NCBI GenBank assembly: GCA_917880885.1
Contig: OU862910.1
Span: forward strand, 50,149,285-50,213,284
Reading direction: 5' to 3'
Length of the DNA stretch: 64,000 bases
Source of the DNA: Limnephilus marmoratus
Taxonomy: Eukaryota > Arthropoda > Insecta > Trichoptera > Limnephilidae
Positions 44,498 through 55,590 of this stretch are shown in pieces; position 1 is the first letter of the stretch; each line of letters starts with the position of its first letter. A program made the position numbers and the translations under genes. The notes beneath the pieces are model-generated. The model searched no databases. It saw nothing but the letters and a program-made list of their open reading frames with translations, and had not been told where the DNA came from.

Positions 44498-45337
44498 CCT
44501 TCTGTCAAACCGTCGTATTTGTCAATCTCATATTTAAAATTTTAGAATTAACAATATTATCTTCAACTAATTCTTTTTCCAAACTACCTGATGGGAATAA
44601 AATAACCTTCAAAAGTTATAAAAAGAGTTTTTCTTATAAAAAAATTAACAAATTATTTATCTGCTTATTATGTCTGGTACGCCTCCTAGGTCATACGCAT
44701 GTCTGACAACAATAAATTATTGTGAAAACAAGCTTATGGGTCCGAGCGATTAATACTACAAAATAAAAATTCGCATTTACAAATAAATATTTTAATCAAT
44801 TTGGAGTTTCGCGCTTGTACCACAAGTTTCCGAACACCATGTATAAAAGGTAAAAATATAAAATATTGGTAAATCTTATAAAAAATATACTTAATTTCAC
44901 AAATGCACATGTAGAATTTTTTTTTGTTTGTTAATTCAGTAGATACTTTCTGATAATCCTGTACATTAAAGTTCCTAGAAAGTCTTCGACCAAGTATACC
45001 CTAGACGAGCCCTCTCATACTAAAAATGAGAATAAAGTAACGCCAGCAACAGTAATTCCGCAATAAAAGTCTCCTTCGAATTCCGCCGTCTTGCATACGA
45101 GTTCCCAGCAATATAAAACTGACCACCAAGTTATCCTATTTTGTAATTTTTTAAACGAATACATCAACAGTCCAAACTAATACATCCAAGCCGTGACCAA
45201 CTGTTCACAGTTTGGATACATGCACATTTCGACGAGCTGTGTTTCAATCAAGTGGTTTTCATTCTGGGGATCATGAGACATTCATAAATTTCATTGGAAT
45301 TTTTTTTTTTTACTTTATTATGACAAGGGATTCAATT

Positions 45338-45501
45338 TTGGAGGCGAGTATGGGTACCGCCGCCTCGGGAAACATTTATTGGATAACCAACGCCTCTGCC
45401 ATAGGTCACCCCAAGTGGTTCGCTACGTTTGGTGACTAAGCAGGGGTGCCCGGGTTAATAGAGTGATGTTTGTCCGGGTCTTGGCGGCGGATGCATCTGC
45501 A
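45338..45501 (+). mobile_element. LINE-tailed SINE, 5' part only
   Basis: GGAGGCGAGTATGGGTACCG through CACCCCAAGTGGTTCGC to GCGGCGGATGCATCTGC, then the match ends; a 3'-truncated or deleted copy. Confidence 0.55.
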
Positions 45502-47954
45502 ATTTTTTTTTTTATGATGAACCGTATGCTTAAGTTTTAATTTTTTAAAATTTATTCATCATTTTCTTGAAAATATTTACTAAAAATTCACCTTTTTACT
45601 GCCCACACACCGTGGACTGCCCAAGTTGGTTGCTATTCATTTAGACAGTGATGAGCAACCAGCGGTCCGCAAGCCCATTTACTGCTTTCCGGACGGACTT
45701 CAAAAAATATCAAAAAAAATTGTGCTAAAAATATTCAAAGGCTTCTGTTGTGTTTTGCAAAAGGTAAAAGTCAAAACTTTAATCTTTCTTTAAAGATTTG
45801 AATCAGCTGCTAAAAACGTTAAGTTTTTTTGCTTATAAATAAATAGAAATGACAGAAATTCGTGGTTACTTAAGGCCGGGCATTAAGCGCTCAAAAAGAA
45901 GAGGAAGGGGAGATATGTTATTACGAATGTTAGAGGGAGCACGCTAATATTAAAAATGATAATACTTACACGAATATTGTGAAAATGTTTAATAAAACAT
46001 GACTCATTTAAAATACAACAAGAATCTCTCGGGAAATGTTTTAAATAGAATTTAAAGAAACAATGAATTATGATTGTTTTCAATTATTTATAATAATTTT
46101 CAGAGCATATCTTACGATTTTTTCTATCGGGGGAATTTCATATAATTACCGTTTCGGCGTGGCAAATGTATAGATATTATCATCAAAAATAACATATATT
46201 TTTTAAAATTTAAAAACTTAAAGTGTTTACGAGAAATATGTTATAAAGCGGTAGAAATTCGGAATACCATGGCTTAAGATAGGTTAACTTGACCTTAATT
46301 GAAGAATAGTGCATCTGTTTTTCGTTGAGATCTGTGTTTAATGTATTTTAAAGGTTTCCATTTTACAAAATAACAAATTTTCTTGATGAAATATTGTAAT
46401 TCCGAATGAAAATAAACCAACATCATTTTTTGGTTTGACCTTGAAAGTAGTAGAAATTTTGTCTGGCAATTTCTGCCCTCTTTTCGAGACAAACTTTTTT
46501 GAATCAACTGCCAAAATTGAAAGTGCTTTTAAAGTTTTTTAATATTTCCAAATGAAAAAATCGACAGCATTTATTGTTTTGGCCTTGCAGATATAAAATA
46601 GTCACCTGCGGGGCTTTATTTTTACCCATTTTGATAGTTTTATTAAACAAATATTGTTTTACGATATATAAAGTAGGTTTGCGACTCCACCGACAACAAA
46701 GTTAATGTTGTTCATACCCTCCTACCAAGGTCTGCCATACAAACTTATAATGGATACATTAATAATACTTCGACTAAATAATACTTCCTTAAAAACAGCG
46801 GGGGGTGTATTTATTTTATTACTAAAAATATTAGTAGTCGTTCTGTCGTGACATCACTAGTGATTTAATGACGTCAGCTTTACCTGGCAGAAAATTAAAG
46901 ACTTCCTTTTTTTCACATTCATGAATGCGGTGCCTAAAAGCTATCTTTAGCGAAACTCAATCGAAATCTGGAGACAGAAAAATCATTGAGATAGCCGACT
47001 GCGTTTTCAGAAATAAATCCGCGGCGTGTACCTTATACGATATTCGGAAGTGTGATATTTTTGTGTTTGAAAAAAATTAACACGGTCCGGACAGCTAATT
47101 ACGACAGAAATTAGTTTCAGTGTAGACCTTGAAGACCGATAAAAGGTACAACACAAAGCACTATGCAATCTAAATGGTGCAAAACAATGCACGCACTTTC
47201 CGGAAATGGGCCTTGAGCCAATTTTATTTGGTTTCTGGCATCATTGTGTATCTCACAGGGCATGTCTAGATATCATACGTCAATGTACCAAGTACATTAT
47301 ATTATTAAACACTAAAATATTTGTTTTTTCCTCAAAATCCACTAATTATAAAGTTTTTTGATGTTGGGACTTGTGCTTCATGGTGAGAAATTTCTTATTT
47401 GGACCTTTTGTTTTTAATTTTAGCGAAATAATAATGTCAAAATATTGCTTAGAGGAGCGCCGCGGAGACGTCCTATCGCGCCCGGTAATGGATTTGAATT
47501 TTTGTGGTTTCGAGGTAGCAATAAAATGCTCAAACGTGAAAACTATTAAAATTATGTACTTTTTATAATTATTTTTTGATCATAAGTAGGTATTTATAAT
47601 TTTTTAATAATGTCTAAGCAAAATAAATGTGCAAAACTTAACCAGATATAATATGAATCTTTCGAAAACAATTATTTATAATTTTTTGCAAAAAAAATTC
47701 GTTACGTCTAGAAGTCAATTTAAAAATGGCAATTAATAAACTAATCAAGCCCTCTTACTAACTATAGTAAGAAACCATTTATGTGTTACATTATGTATTA
47801 AGAATTAAGTATGCTATAATAAAATTTATTTAATTTCACAATCCTCCTCACTGCGGATTCCTGTACCGAGGCTGACTGTAGGTTGTTGTTGGTATTATAC
47901 TTACGCTTTCTTCATAATTTTTATAATGTCCTCATACAAATCTCAATATAATTT
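45502..47954. other. Intergenic AT-rich DNA
   Basis: No coding, tRNA or clear repeat structure recognised. A minus-strand AATAAA at about 47830 lies 125 bp past the ZAD gene stop and is a plausible polyadenylation signal. Confidence 0.3.
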
Positions 47955-49489
47955 TTAAAATTTTGTATCCACTGGTTTTACATTATCGTGTGTTCGCATA
48001 TGATTTCTGAGTGTCGTTTTATGAGTGAATGCCTTTTGACAAACTCCACACTGATGATTCTTGACATCGTCGTGAATTTTCTTATGTTCCTTGAGAGTAA
48101 ATTCACGTGCGTAACTTTTGAGGCAAACCGTGCACTGAAAATTCTTCTCTCCGGTGTGTGTGACCACATGCTTTGTCAAATTTCTTTTTGCAAAAAATGC
48201 ATGTTTGCAAATAGTGCATACATGTTTTTTTTGTTTAAGATGATCTTTACGGACGTGAGTTGAGCGACTACTGGCGGACTTGAATGTTCGTGGGCACACG
48301 GTACATTTGTACACACCTCTGGCTGTGTTGTGAATAGTTGTCATGTGTTTCATGCGTGCAACAAAGGAGGCAAATCTTTCTGGACAAAATGGACAAGTGT
48401 TGGGAAGGAGTTCTTGGTTGCCGGAGTTGCTGGTATGTGCTCGCATATGTCTGGTCATGTAATGTTTCTTAAGTAATCGGTTACAAATATTGCAGGGAAT
48501 CGTTACCATGCTATGTGTTCGATTAATGTGACTTCTGAGAGCTGATTTTCTCACAAACTGTTTACCACACGAATCGCAAATATAGTTGGGGTAGTGCATG
48601 GCCATGTGGGATAATAATCCTTTATGTGCCGAAAAGGTTTCCTTACAAATCTCACACGTTAAGTCTGTTATATCTAATTTGAAAGGAAGGAGTCTTGCTT
48701 CTCTTTCTCTAGCTTTTATCCGTTTTTCTTCCTTGTTCAACCTGCCGGACTGCTGAGCTCCAGTCAAGTTAGGAAGATTATCATCTTTAAATGAATATTC
48801 TGATTCCGCAGGCAACTGCATTAAATCACTGGAATTTTTGCTTTTCTTATGAGATTCTTTAGCCATGCTGTGTGTATGTATCAGTGGCAAAGTATGTTCA
48901 GAAAAAAATTCGACATTATTATTGTTACTATAAGTCGGCATAGAGAATTGATTTTGTAATTTTAAATCATCTGAAACTTTAAAAAATAAAATATAAAAAC
49001 GGTTCATATCATCTCACATTAGTTGTACAATGAAATATCATGTTTAGTATTTAGTTTTATCATTAACCTGTGTATGGCTGATATTGAATTTCAGTTCTGC
49101 ATTGTGTATTTAGAAGTGATTGAGCTTCAACGATCTGACATCGAAAAAAGTAACAATTCCTTAATCTATGAATACACTCATCACATATAAAATATTGGCA
49201 TCCTTCATGATCACTTCTATTAACCTGGTGAAGAAAAAACATTGCTTAGCCTTTAATACAAAACAAAGTTATAATTATCTATTTGCAAAATAGTTCCATT
49301 ACAAACCTCTATAGAAAAACAATTCTTCAACATTTCTGCATATACTTCGACCTTATCATCATACAGGAAAGGTTGTTGCATGTTTCGCAAATTGCTATCG
49401 GAGATGCAACATTGACATAGTATTCGAGGTTTGTTTTCAATTTTTAAATTGAAATCAACAAAAGAAGAATTAAGATCAGCGAAAGCCAT
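47955..49489 (-). CDS. ZAD and C2H2 zinc-finger protein
   Basis: Three exons join in phase: 49489-49307, 49224-49068 and 48970-47955 (451 aa). Exons 1 and 2 encode a ZAD domain, the zinc-coordinating N-terminal dimerisation domain of arthropod C2H2 proteins: CQCC with SNLRNMQQPFLYDD and EVYAEMLKNCFSIE, then CDECIHRLRNCYFF. A poorly structured Ser/Asn-rich linker follows, with a basic patch (KEEKRIKARERE). Exon 3 carries eight C2H2 fingers, the first CEICKETFSAHKGLLSHMAM, the last CGVCQKAFTHKTTLRNHMRT. It is probably a nuclear DNA-binding transcription factor; target unknown. Splice sites are GT-AG. The first ATG in frame is at 49489. It has a ZAD relative at 61394 with identical intron phases. 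Confidence 0.9.
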
Positions 49490-50242
49490 AATAATAAGAC
49501 CAGCTAATATCAATTAAAAGAACCTATGCTATCGCCTCGCGGGGGCTATTCGTCTTGCGAATATCAAAAAGAGTAAATAGTTGTTTCCTAAAAGTATTAC
49601 TTTATCAAAACATAGATACACCCATAAATAAACCAACCCATGGTACACCGTCAAAACAATGTCAAAACAAATCTGAATCTGCCAGCTGCTGACAGCTGAC
49701 AGTTGCATACAGTATTGCCAACCCGAATTTTGAAAAAGACGTAGGTCAGAATAGAGAATAGAGAACTCCAGACCAATTTTTTTTATTTTTTTTAATGAAT
49801 AAAGACCTTCAAACTTAAATAACTGCATTTTTATTTTTATAGTTAGTTTTAATAGTTAAAATAATTGTCAAAGTTTTAATTTTTCTAGACCATCAGAAAA
49901 GCACCATATCTATGGTAGATTGTTAATATGGTGATATGGTCTTCACCCACCGATAGTTTATTTACCTTCAAGTTGTCATATTGAATCAGTGATGTTATGT
50001 CGAGGGAAATTTCCCTAGATCTAGGGGAGAAAAATATTTTTTAGGGATAAGGGAAATCAGGACAAAATCTATGGAAATTTCGAACTCTGGCAAAATTTTT
50101 ATTACATATGACAATATTACTGGTATTATATTATATATATATAAACGTATATATATTTGTTGGGATTCCTATGAATCTTAATTATTGTTCATGTACTTAC
50201 ATGCAATGTTATTTTTAACACTGACAACTCAAAATGATATTA

Positions 50243-50408
50243 GAGAACGTACCCATACTACGTGACACGTTCGGGGGGGGGGGGGGTCTTCAAAATACCA
50301 CGCTTGGTACAAATGAGCGGTGGGTTGCTTAGGTTTTTGGTCACGGTGGGGGGGGGGGGGGGGGTTAAAAAGTGCAAAAAGTTTGTCACGTAGTATGGGT
50401 ACGTTCCC
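50243..50408. mobile_element. Harbinger-type MITE, copy 3
   Basis: GAGAACGTACCCATACTACG at the left and CGTAGTATGGGTACGTTCCC at the right, with two long G runs. The left target is TTA; the right is eroded. Confidence 0.65.
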
Positions 50409-51467
50409 TATGTATCTAAAAAGATAAATGGGACCTCTGAAAAAAAAAATTATTTATGTTTTAAGTTCCGTTTTTTCGGTGATTGCGGTTGATTTTTATT
50501 TTGCAAAGTGTTTTTTTTTATTTGGAATTCAGTTTCTAATTCAGTGGTGAGTGTATTCGTACTTTTAAATTATTACTTCACGTAGCAAAGAGTGTTTTAT
50601 TTGGAAAAGCACAGTATTATTAGTATATTTACCAAGTTCCTATATCTTTCCAATTAATCAATCATATTAATTAACATATAACAGGATTAGTGTTACACAA
50701 AAAGGTGGCTACGTAGGTAATTGCGTAAATGTGAAAATCTAGGGAAATTTCACTTCAAAATATAGGGAAATATTTTTTTTGGGCAGTTCATCCCTGTTTT
50801 AAAATGGTGGAATGATGGCCAATGAATACTATGACATTTCGGTGTGATAATTCGTTTTTTATTCAAGATTAACTGCTGTTAATATAGAAAAACATTGGTA
50901 AAATATCCACATTTCACCGCTACTGTATTTAATCAAAGTGCAATATAAAAACAAATCATCTCTTTCATTGCAAATACATGACATCGTATTTTGTGTCGAC
51001 TTTAACCTCAAATAGGCAAAATTTATTCCAGATTGTCCGCAAATATAGCCCTTTTCGTAAATTGTTGAGGGCCTAAATTATGTTTCAACAAACACAATAA
51101 CTATTATTTATCTAAATCTCTATAAACAGTATGAAAATAAACCAAAAACACGAAATGTTGAATTGCATATTCAAATGTCAATACAATAATACTGACAATA
51201 CAATACACGCGATCACCGTGACAGTGGGTGAGTGTGACGCGTGACGTCACGATTCACCATTTCAGTAATGCCAACTTGACACTGTGTTTCGAGGAGAGGT
51301 TTAAAAATGGACTTTTTAATAATTTTTTAAAAACTCTGCGTTTAATATTATGAAATAAAAGTTATATAATCAGAATCAGCGTTTATTGGTCTGTATGAAC
51401 ATATTTTTTTAAAGCCATAATATTTTTCACTGGAGTTCCTTATTACGTAGAAACTGTATAATTTGGA

Positions 51468-51901
51468 GGAGGCGTCTACTAATATCTACAGGAATTCCAA
51501 AAACTGAAAAAATCGAACTAATAATATCTATGAAAACCAAAGTGTTGACGAATATCTACAGCACAAACTGTTGACTAATATCTATGAGAATCAAAGTGTT
51601 GACGAATATCTACAGCACTGGCAGAGGTTGGATTTGCAATTATGAGTAGCATATTGGAATAATGTAATATTGCGTATGCAGTTTAAAAAACTTAATTTAT
51701 GTAAGTGTGTATGTAAAAATTCGTAATATCGGACTATTGGACACATTTATCTGATTAGTCCAACCTACGCTCTGTAGATATTAGTTCAACCTACGCTCTT
51801 TAGATATTAATCAACACTCTGAAGTTCGTAGATATTAGTTCAACATATGAGCTGTAGATATTCGTCAGATATACAGGCTGTAGATATTAGTATCTGGAGT
51901 C
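51468..51901 (-). mobile_element. Iterated-motif element, copy 2
   Basis: Reverse-complement relative of 24670-25084, from GGAGGCGTCTACTAATATC to GTATCTGGAGTC, bounded by TAATTTGGA on both sides (51459-51467, 51902-51910). It is inserted inside the hAT element. Confidence 0.65.
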
Positions 51902-52459
51902 TAATTTGGATTATGAAAAGTTCGTAGATCTACGTACTTTTTTTTGAGTGATATGAAGAAGTTAGGGTAGGTAGATGAAACAGAATAAAACGAGTATTTG
52001 TTATACAATTTATTTAAAGAGGTACCCCTGGTATTGTAAACTTTCACTTTTAGCCGTTTACCATGCTTGTTTGCCACATTTGTTGGAGGGTTTTTAGAAA
52101 ATACCTGAGGTAAAAACTGCTAGGCGCAAATGACGCCGTTCTATCTATATAAGAACATTAACCTTAAATTCAGTAAATTTAAATGATTTACCCCTTCAAG
52201 GCACATATGAATGTAGTAAATAAAAAAATTGCCACATTGGTGGTCAAAAAAAAAAGAATAAAAAAAAAATTAAAAAATACTCAATCTTCAGGCAAATTAA
52301 TTTTTTACATATATTGGAACATTAACTTTAAATTCTGTAAATTTAAATGATTCACCTCTTCAAGGCACATAAGAATCTAGTAAATAAAAAATAAAAAATT
52401 GCCACATTTGTGGTAAAAAAAAAGAAATAAAAAACTCAATTTTCAGAATCTTCAGGCAA

Positions 52460-52680
52460 ATTAAATTTGTACATACGAGTGTATTGATTAAAATATTTAA
52501 TATATGTTCCTGCGAAGGCTCGCTGCTTGTTTTCAAGCCACTTTTCGTAAAAAGTAAGCCTGTTAGCGTGTCAGTAGGGAGTGTGTTTTGGATGTTATTT
52601 TTTATCAAATTTATCGCGGAAAACAGGCGCTTGACATTTGCACTGCTATGCGGCAATGTTTAAGTTTTGTGCAAACTGGG
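52460..52680 (-). pseudogene. hAT transposase C-terminal (dimerisation) fragment
   Basis: The minus-strand frame reads CHSSANVKRLFSAINLIKN-like sequence (SSANVKRLFSAINLIKN), then TLPTDTLTGLLFTKSG, the conserved C-terminal dimerisation region of hAT transposases (S-x-x-x-E/K-R-x-F-S, then L-x-x-L-L). Only this block survives; the rest of the transposase is missing or decayed. Confidence 0.65.
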
Positions 52681-53928
52681 CCAATAAGAGAAACATTTGA
52701 TACGAATCGCCTTTTCGTATTTTTGAAACATGACGCCAAAACCCATTGATTTGTTGATCCTGTTGAAATGGAAGAATTGTATTTCCGTCTGCGCGACTTC
52801 TTATGTGGCGCGGACTCTAGTATGAACCGTTATGGCGGAAACACACTTGTGTGGTGTGGTGTGTCGTGACTACAAATTAACCAATCATCGTCGTCGCTTG
52901 TCGACACTCCACAAACTATAAATATGTCTCTAACCATAATAAATGTATGAAACCGATGTGCTTCTGGCGCGCCACGACACACCACACCACACAAGTGTGC
53001 AATGAACTTAACCCTTGTTGGAGTCCGCGCCTGGTAAAGTTACGGAAAATATGCTGCTTCAGCATAATAAGTTGTAATTTTGCAAATTTGTACAATTTGA
53101 AAGAAAATACGTAGATTCTGGGCCTAAGTTCGTAGATGTGCAGGAAAGACCTAAAATACGTAGATCTACGCAAAAAGACGTAGAGTTGGCAACGCTGGTT
53201 GCATACATAAATATACTATGTTGCATAGATAATAGATCATAAATAAACCAATCAAGATAAACCTGAATTGATATAGACAAGATAGAAACAATATTTAATC
53301 TATATTATTATGTATATTGGATGGAGTTTTTTTTATTTATGGCAAGCATTTTGACCATCCATAATAAACCAATCCCACATAAATATACAAACCACCCACC
53401 AATCCCATTTTGACCGTCTACCGAGGAAGGTTGTGGCCATAAATTTTTTTTTTTTTTTTTTTCAATTATTTATTTGGCTTTCACCCATTAAGGGTGATCT
53501 TGGCCATGTATTAAAGTAAGTTACATATTTTTAAAATTATTTACATTTCCAGATTATTTTTTTTGTTGTAAATTAGTTACATTATCAATTTTTAAAAATT
53601 ATTTACATTTTCAGATTTGTTAAAATTAGATACATAATCAGTTTGTTTAAATTAGTTACATTTTCATACATTTTTTAAAATTAGTTATATTTATGGAGTT
53701 GGTATTAGAAGTAATTACAAAATTGTAGAGTAGGAAGATGTACAGGTTCCCAAAAATAGGAACCTATACAACTGCACACACAGAGTTGGTATTAATAGTA
53801 ATTAGAAAATTAAAGAGAAGGAAGATGTACAGGTTCCAAAAAATAGGAACTTGTACATCTTCCATACTTCCATCTTTATACAGAGTGACACATAGAGTTG
53901 ATATTAATAGTCATTACAACATTGAAGG

Positions 53929-55473
53929 GCTAAATTTCGGTTTACGGAAGGTCTTCCAAAATAATAAAACTTTTTTTTTTATACTAACTATTGGCTGGAG
54001 AATCCGAATCCGAAAGAATTTTTTTTCGGAAAGCAATATTAACAAAGTTACACGACTTTAAAATTTTCTATACGCACACATGAAAATCGACATATTGGAA
54101 GAATTATGACAGTTTAAAGTCATAGAAATAGCCATACCAAAGATAACCACATAAAATTAAGTGTTTTCATATCAATAACTAACTTAAGTAATTATTTTTT
54201 ATAAATTTTACTCACTTTTGGCGTAGCCGCTAACTAACTTAATAACTACTTAAAAACAGGAATATTTTTTTGCCGTGACGCGAGCAGGCGGTATAAAGGG
54301 GCACAAACCATGTTACACAAACCTAGCGTAGCCGCTAAACTACTTGAAAACAGGGATGTTTTTGCCGTGACGCGAGCAGGCGGTATAAAGGGGCACAAAC
54401 CATGTTACACAAACCTAGCGTAGCCGCTAAACTACTTGAAAACAGGGATGTTTTTTTGCCGTGACGCGAGCAGGCGGTATAAAGGGGCACAAACCATGTT
54501 ACACAAACCTAGCGTAGCCGCTAAACTACTTGAAAACAGGGATGTTTTTTTGCCGTGACGCGAGCAGGCGGTATAAAGGGGCACAAACCATGTTATACAA
54601 ACCTAGCGTTAGGTTAGGTTAGGTTAGGGACGCGAGCAGGCGGTATAAAGGGGCACAAACCATGTTACACAAACCTAGCGTTAGGTTAGGTTAGGTTAGG
54701 GACGCGAGCAGGCGGTATAAAGGGGCACAAACCATGTTACACAAACCTAGCGTTAGGTTAGGTTAGGTTAGGTTAGGTTAGGGACGCGAGCAGGCGGTAT
54801 AAAGGGGCACAAACCATGTTACACAAACCTAGCGTTAGGTTAGGTTAGGTTAGGTTACGCATTTTTAAGACTACGAATTTTCATACTTCGTCGATTTATA
54901 AGGTATGTTTGATGATATTATTGCATGGTAACATTTAATTTTGTGTGGTAAAACATCTTTCTAGTTTATCTATGACTTTAAACTGTCATAATTCTTCCAA
55001 TATGTCGATTTTCATGTGTGCGTATAGAAAATTTTAAAGTCGTGTAACTTTGTTAATATTGCTTCCCGAAAAAAAATTCTTTCAGTTTTGGATTTTCCGG
55101 CCCATAATTAGTATAAAAAAAACAAATTATATAGGAAGACCTTCCTTCTTCCAATATGTCGATTTTCATGTGTGCGTATAGAAAATTTTAAAGTCGTGTA
55201 ACTTTGTTAATATTGCTTCCCGAAAAAAAATTCTTTCAGTTTTGGATTTTCCGGCCCATAATTAGTATAAAAAAAACAAATTATATAGGAAGACCTTCCT
55301 TCTTCCAATATGTCGATTTTCATGTGTGCGTATAGAAAATTTTAAAGTCGTGTAACTTTGTTAATATTGCTTTCCGAAAAAAAATTCTTTCAATTTTGGA
55401 TTTTCCGGCCCATAATTAGTATAATAAAAAAAAAAATTATATAGGAAGACCTTCCGTAAACCGAAATTTTTCC
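53929..55473. mobile_element. Foldback-like DNA element with TTAGG-bearing tandem core
   Basis: Bounded by CATTGAAGG (53920-53928, 55474-55482). Ends GCTAAATTTCGGTTTACGG and (inverse) GGAAAAATTTCGGTTTACGG; arms of about 235 bp pair (CGACATATTGGAAGAATTATG). The right arm has three copies of a 154-bp unit (54994, 55148, 55302). The centre (54221-54860) is tandem. No coding capacity. A 9-bp duplication with long arms recalls Mutator or foldback elements; superfamily not proven. Confidence 0.7.
54221..54860 (+). repeat. Tandem array with TATAAAG and TTAGG motifs
   Basis: Four units of about 92-105 bp (CGTAGCCGCTAAACTACTTG, TGCCGTGACGCGAGCAGG, CGGTATAAAGGGGCAC, AAACCATGTTACACAAACC) start at 54221, 54327, 54419 and 54513. 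Shorter units of 72-82 bp follow at 54607, 54679 and 54751, in which the first part is replaced by four to six TTAGG repeats. Confidence 0.8.
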
Positions 55474-55590
55474 CATTGAAGGGAAGGAAGAAGTACAGAT
55501 TCCCAAAAAAAGGAACCTGTGCAACTGTACATAATAACACTGCAAGAAACAAATGTATACGTAGGGAAGAGAAAGAAATGTGATTGATGC

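Larger units (their letters stand above)
49710..53197. mobile_element. Full-span hAT element with 8-bp duplication
   Basis: GTTGCATA at 49702-49709 and 53198-53205. Ends CAGTATTGCCAACCC and (inverse) CAGCGTTGCCAACTC. Near the right end ACGTAGATCTACG words recur (also at 51925), probable transposase-binding motifs. Inside are the Harbinger-type MITE at 50243, the iterated element at 51468 and a hAT transposase remnant at 52460. Confidence 0.75.

Noticed and set aside
54600..54860. Chromosome end (telomere)
   Set aside because: TTAGG blocks are short, interrupted by other units, and enclosed in a transposon in the middle of the window.
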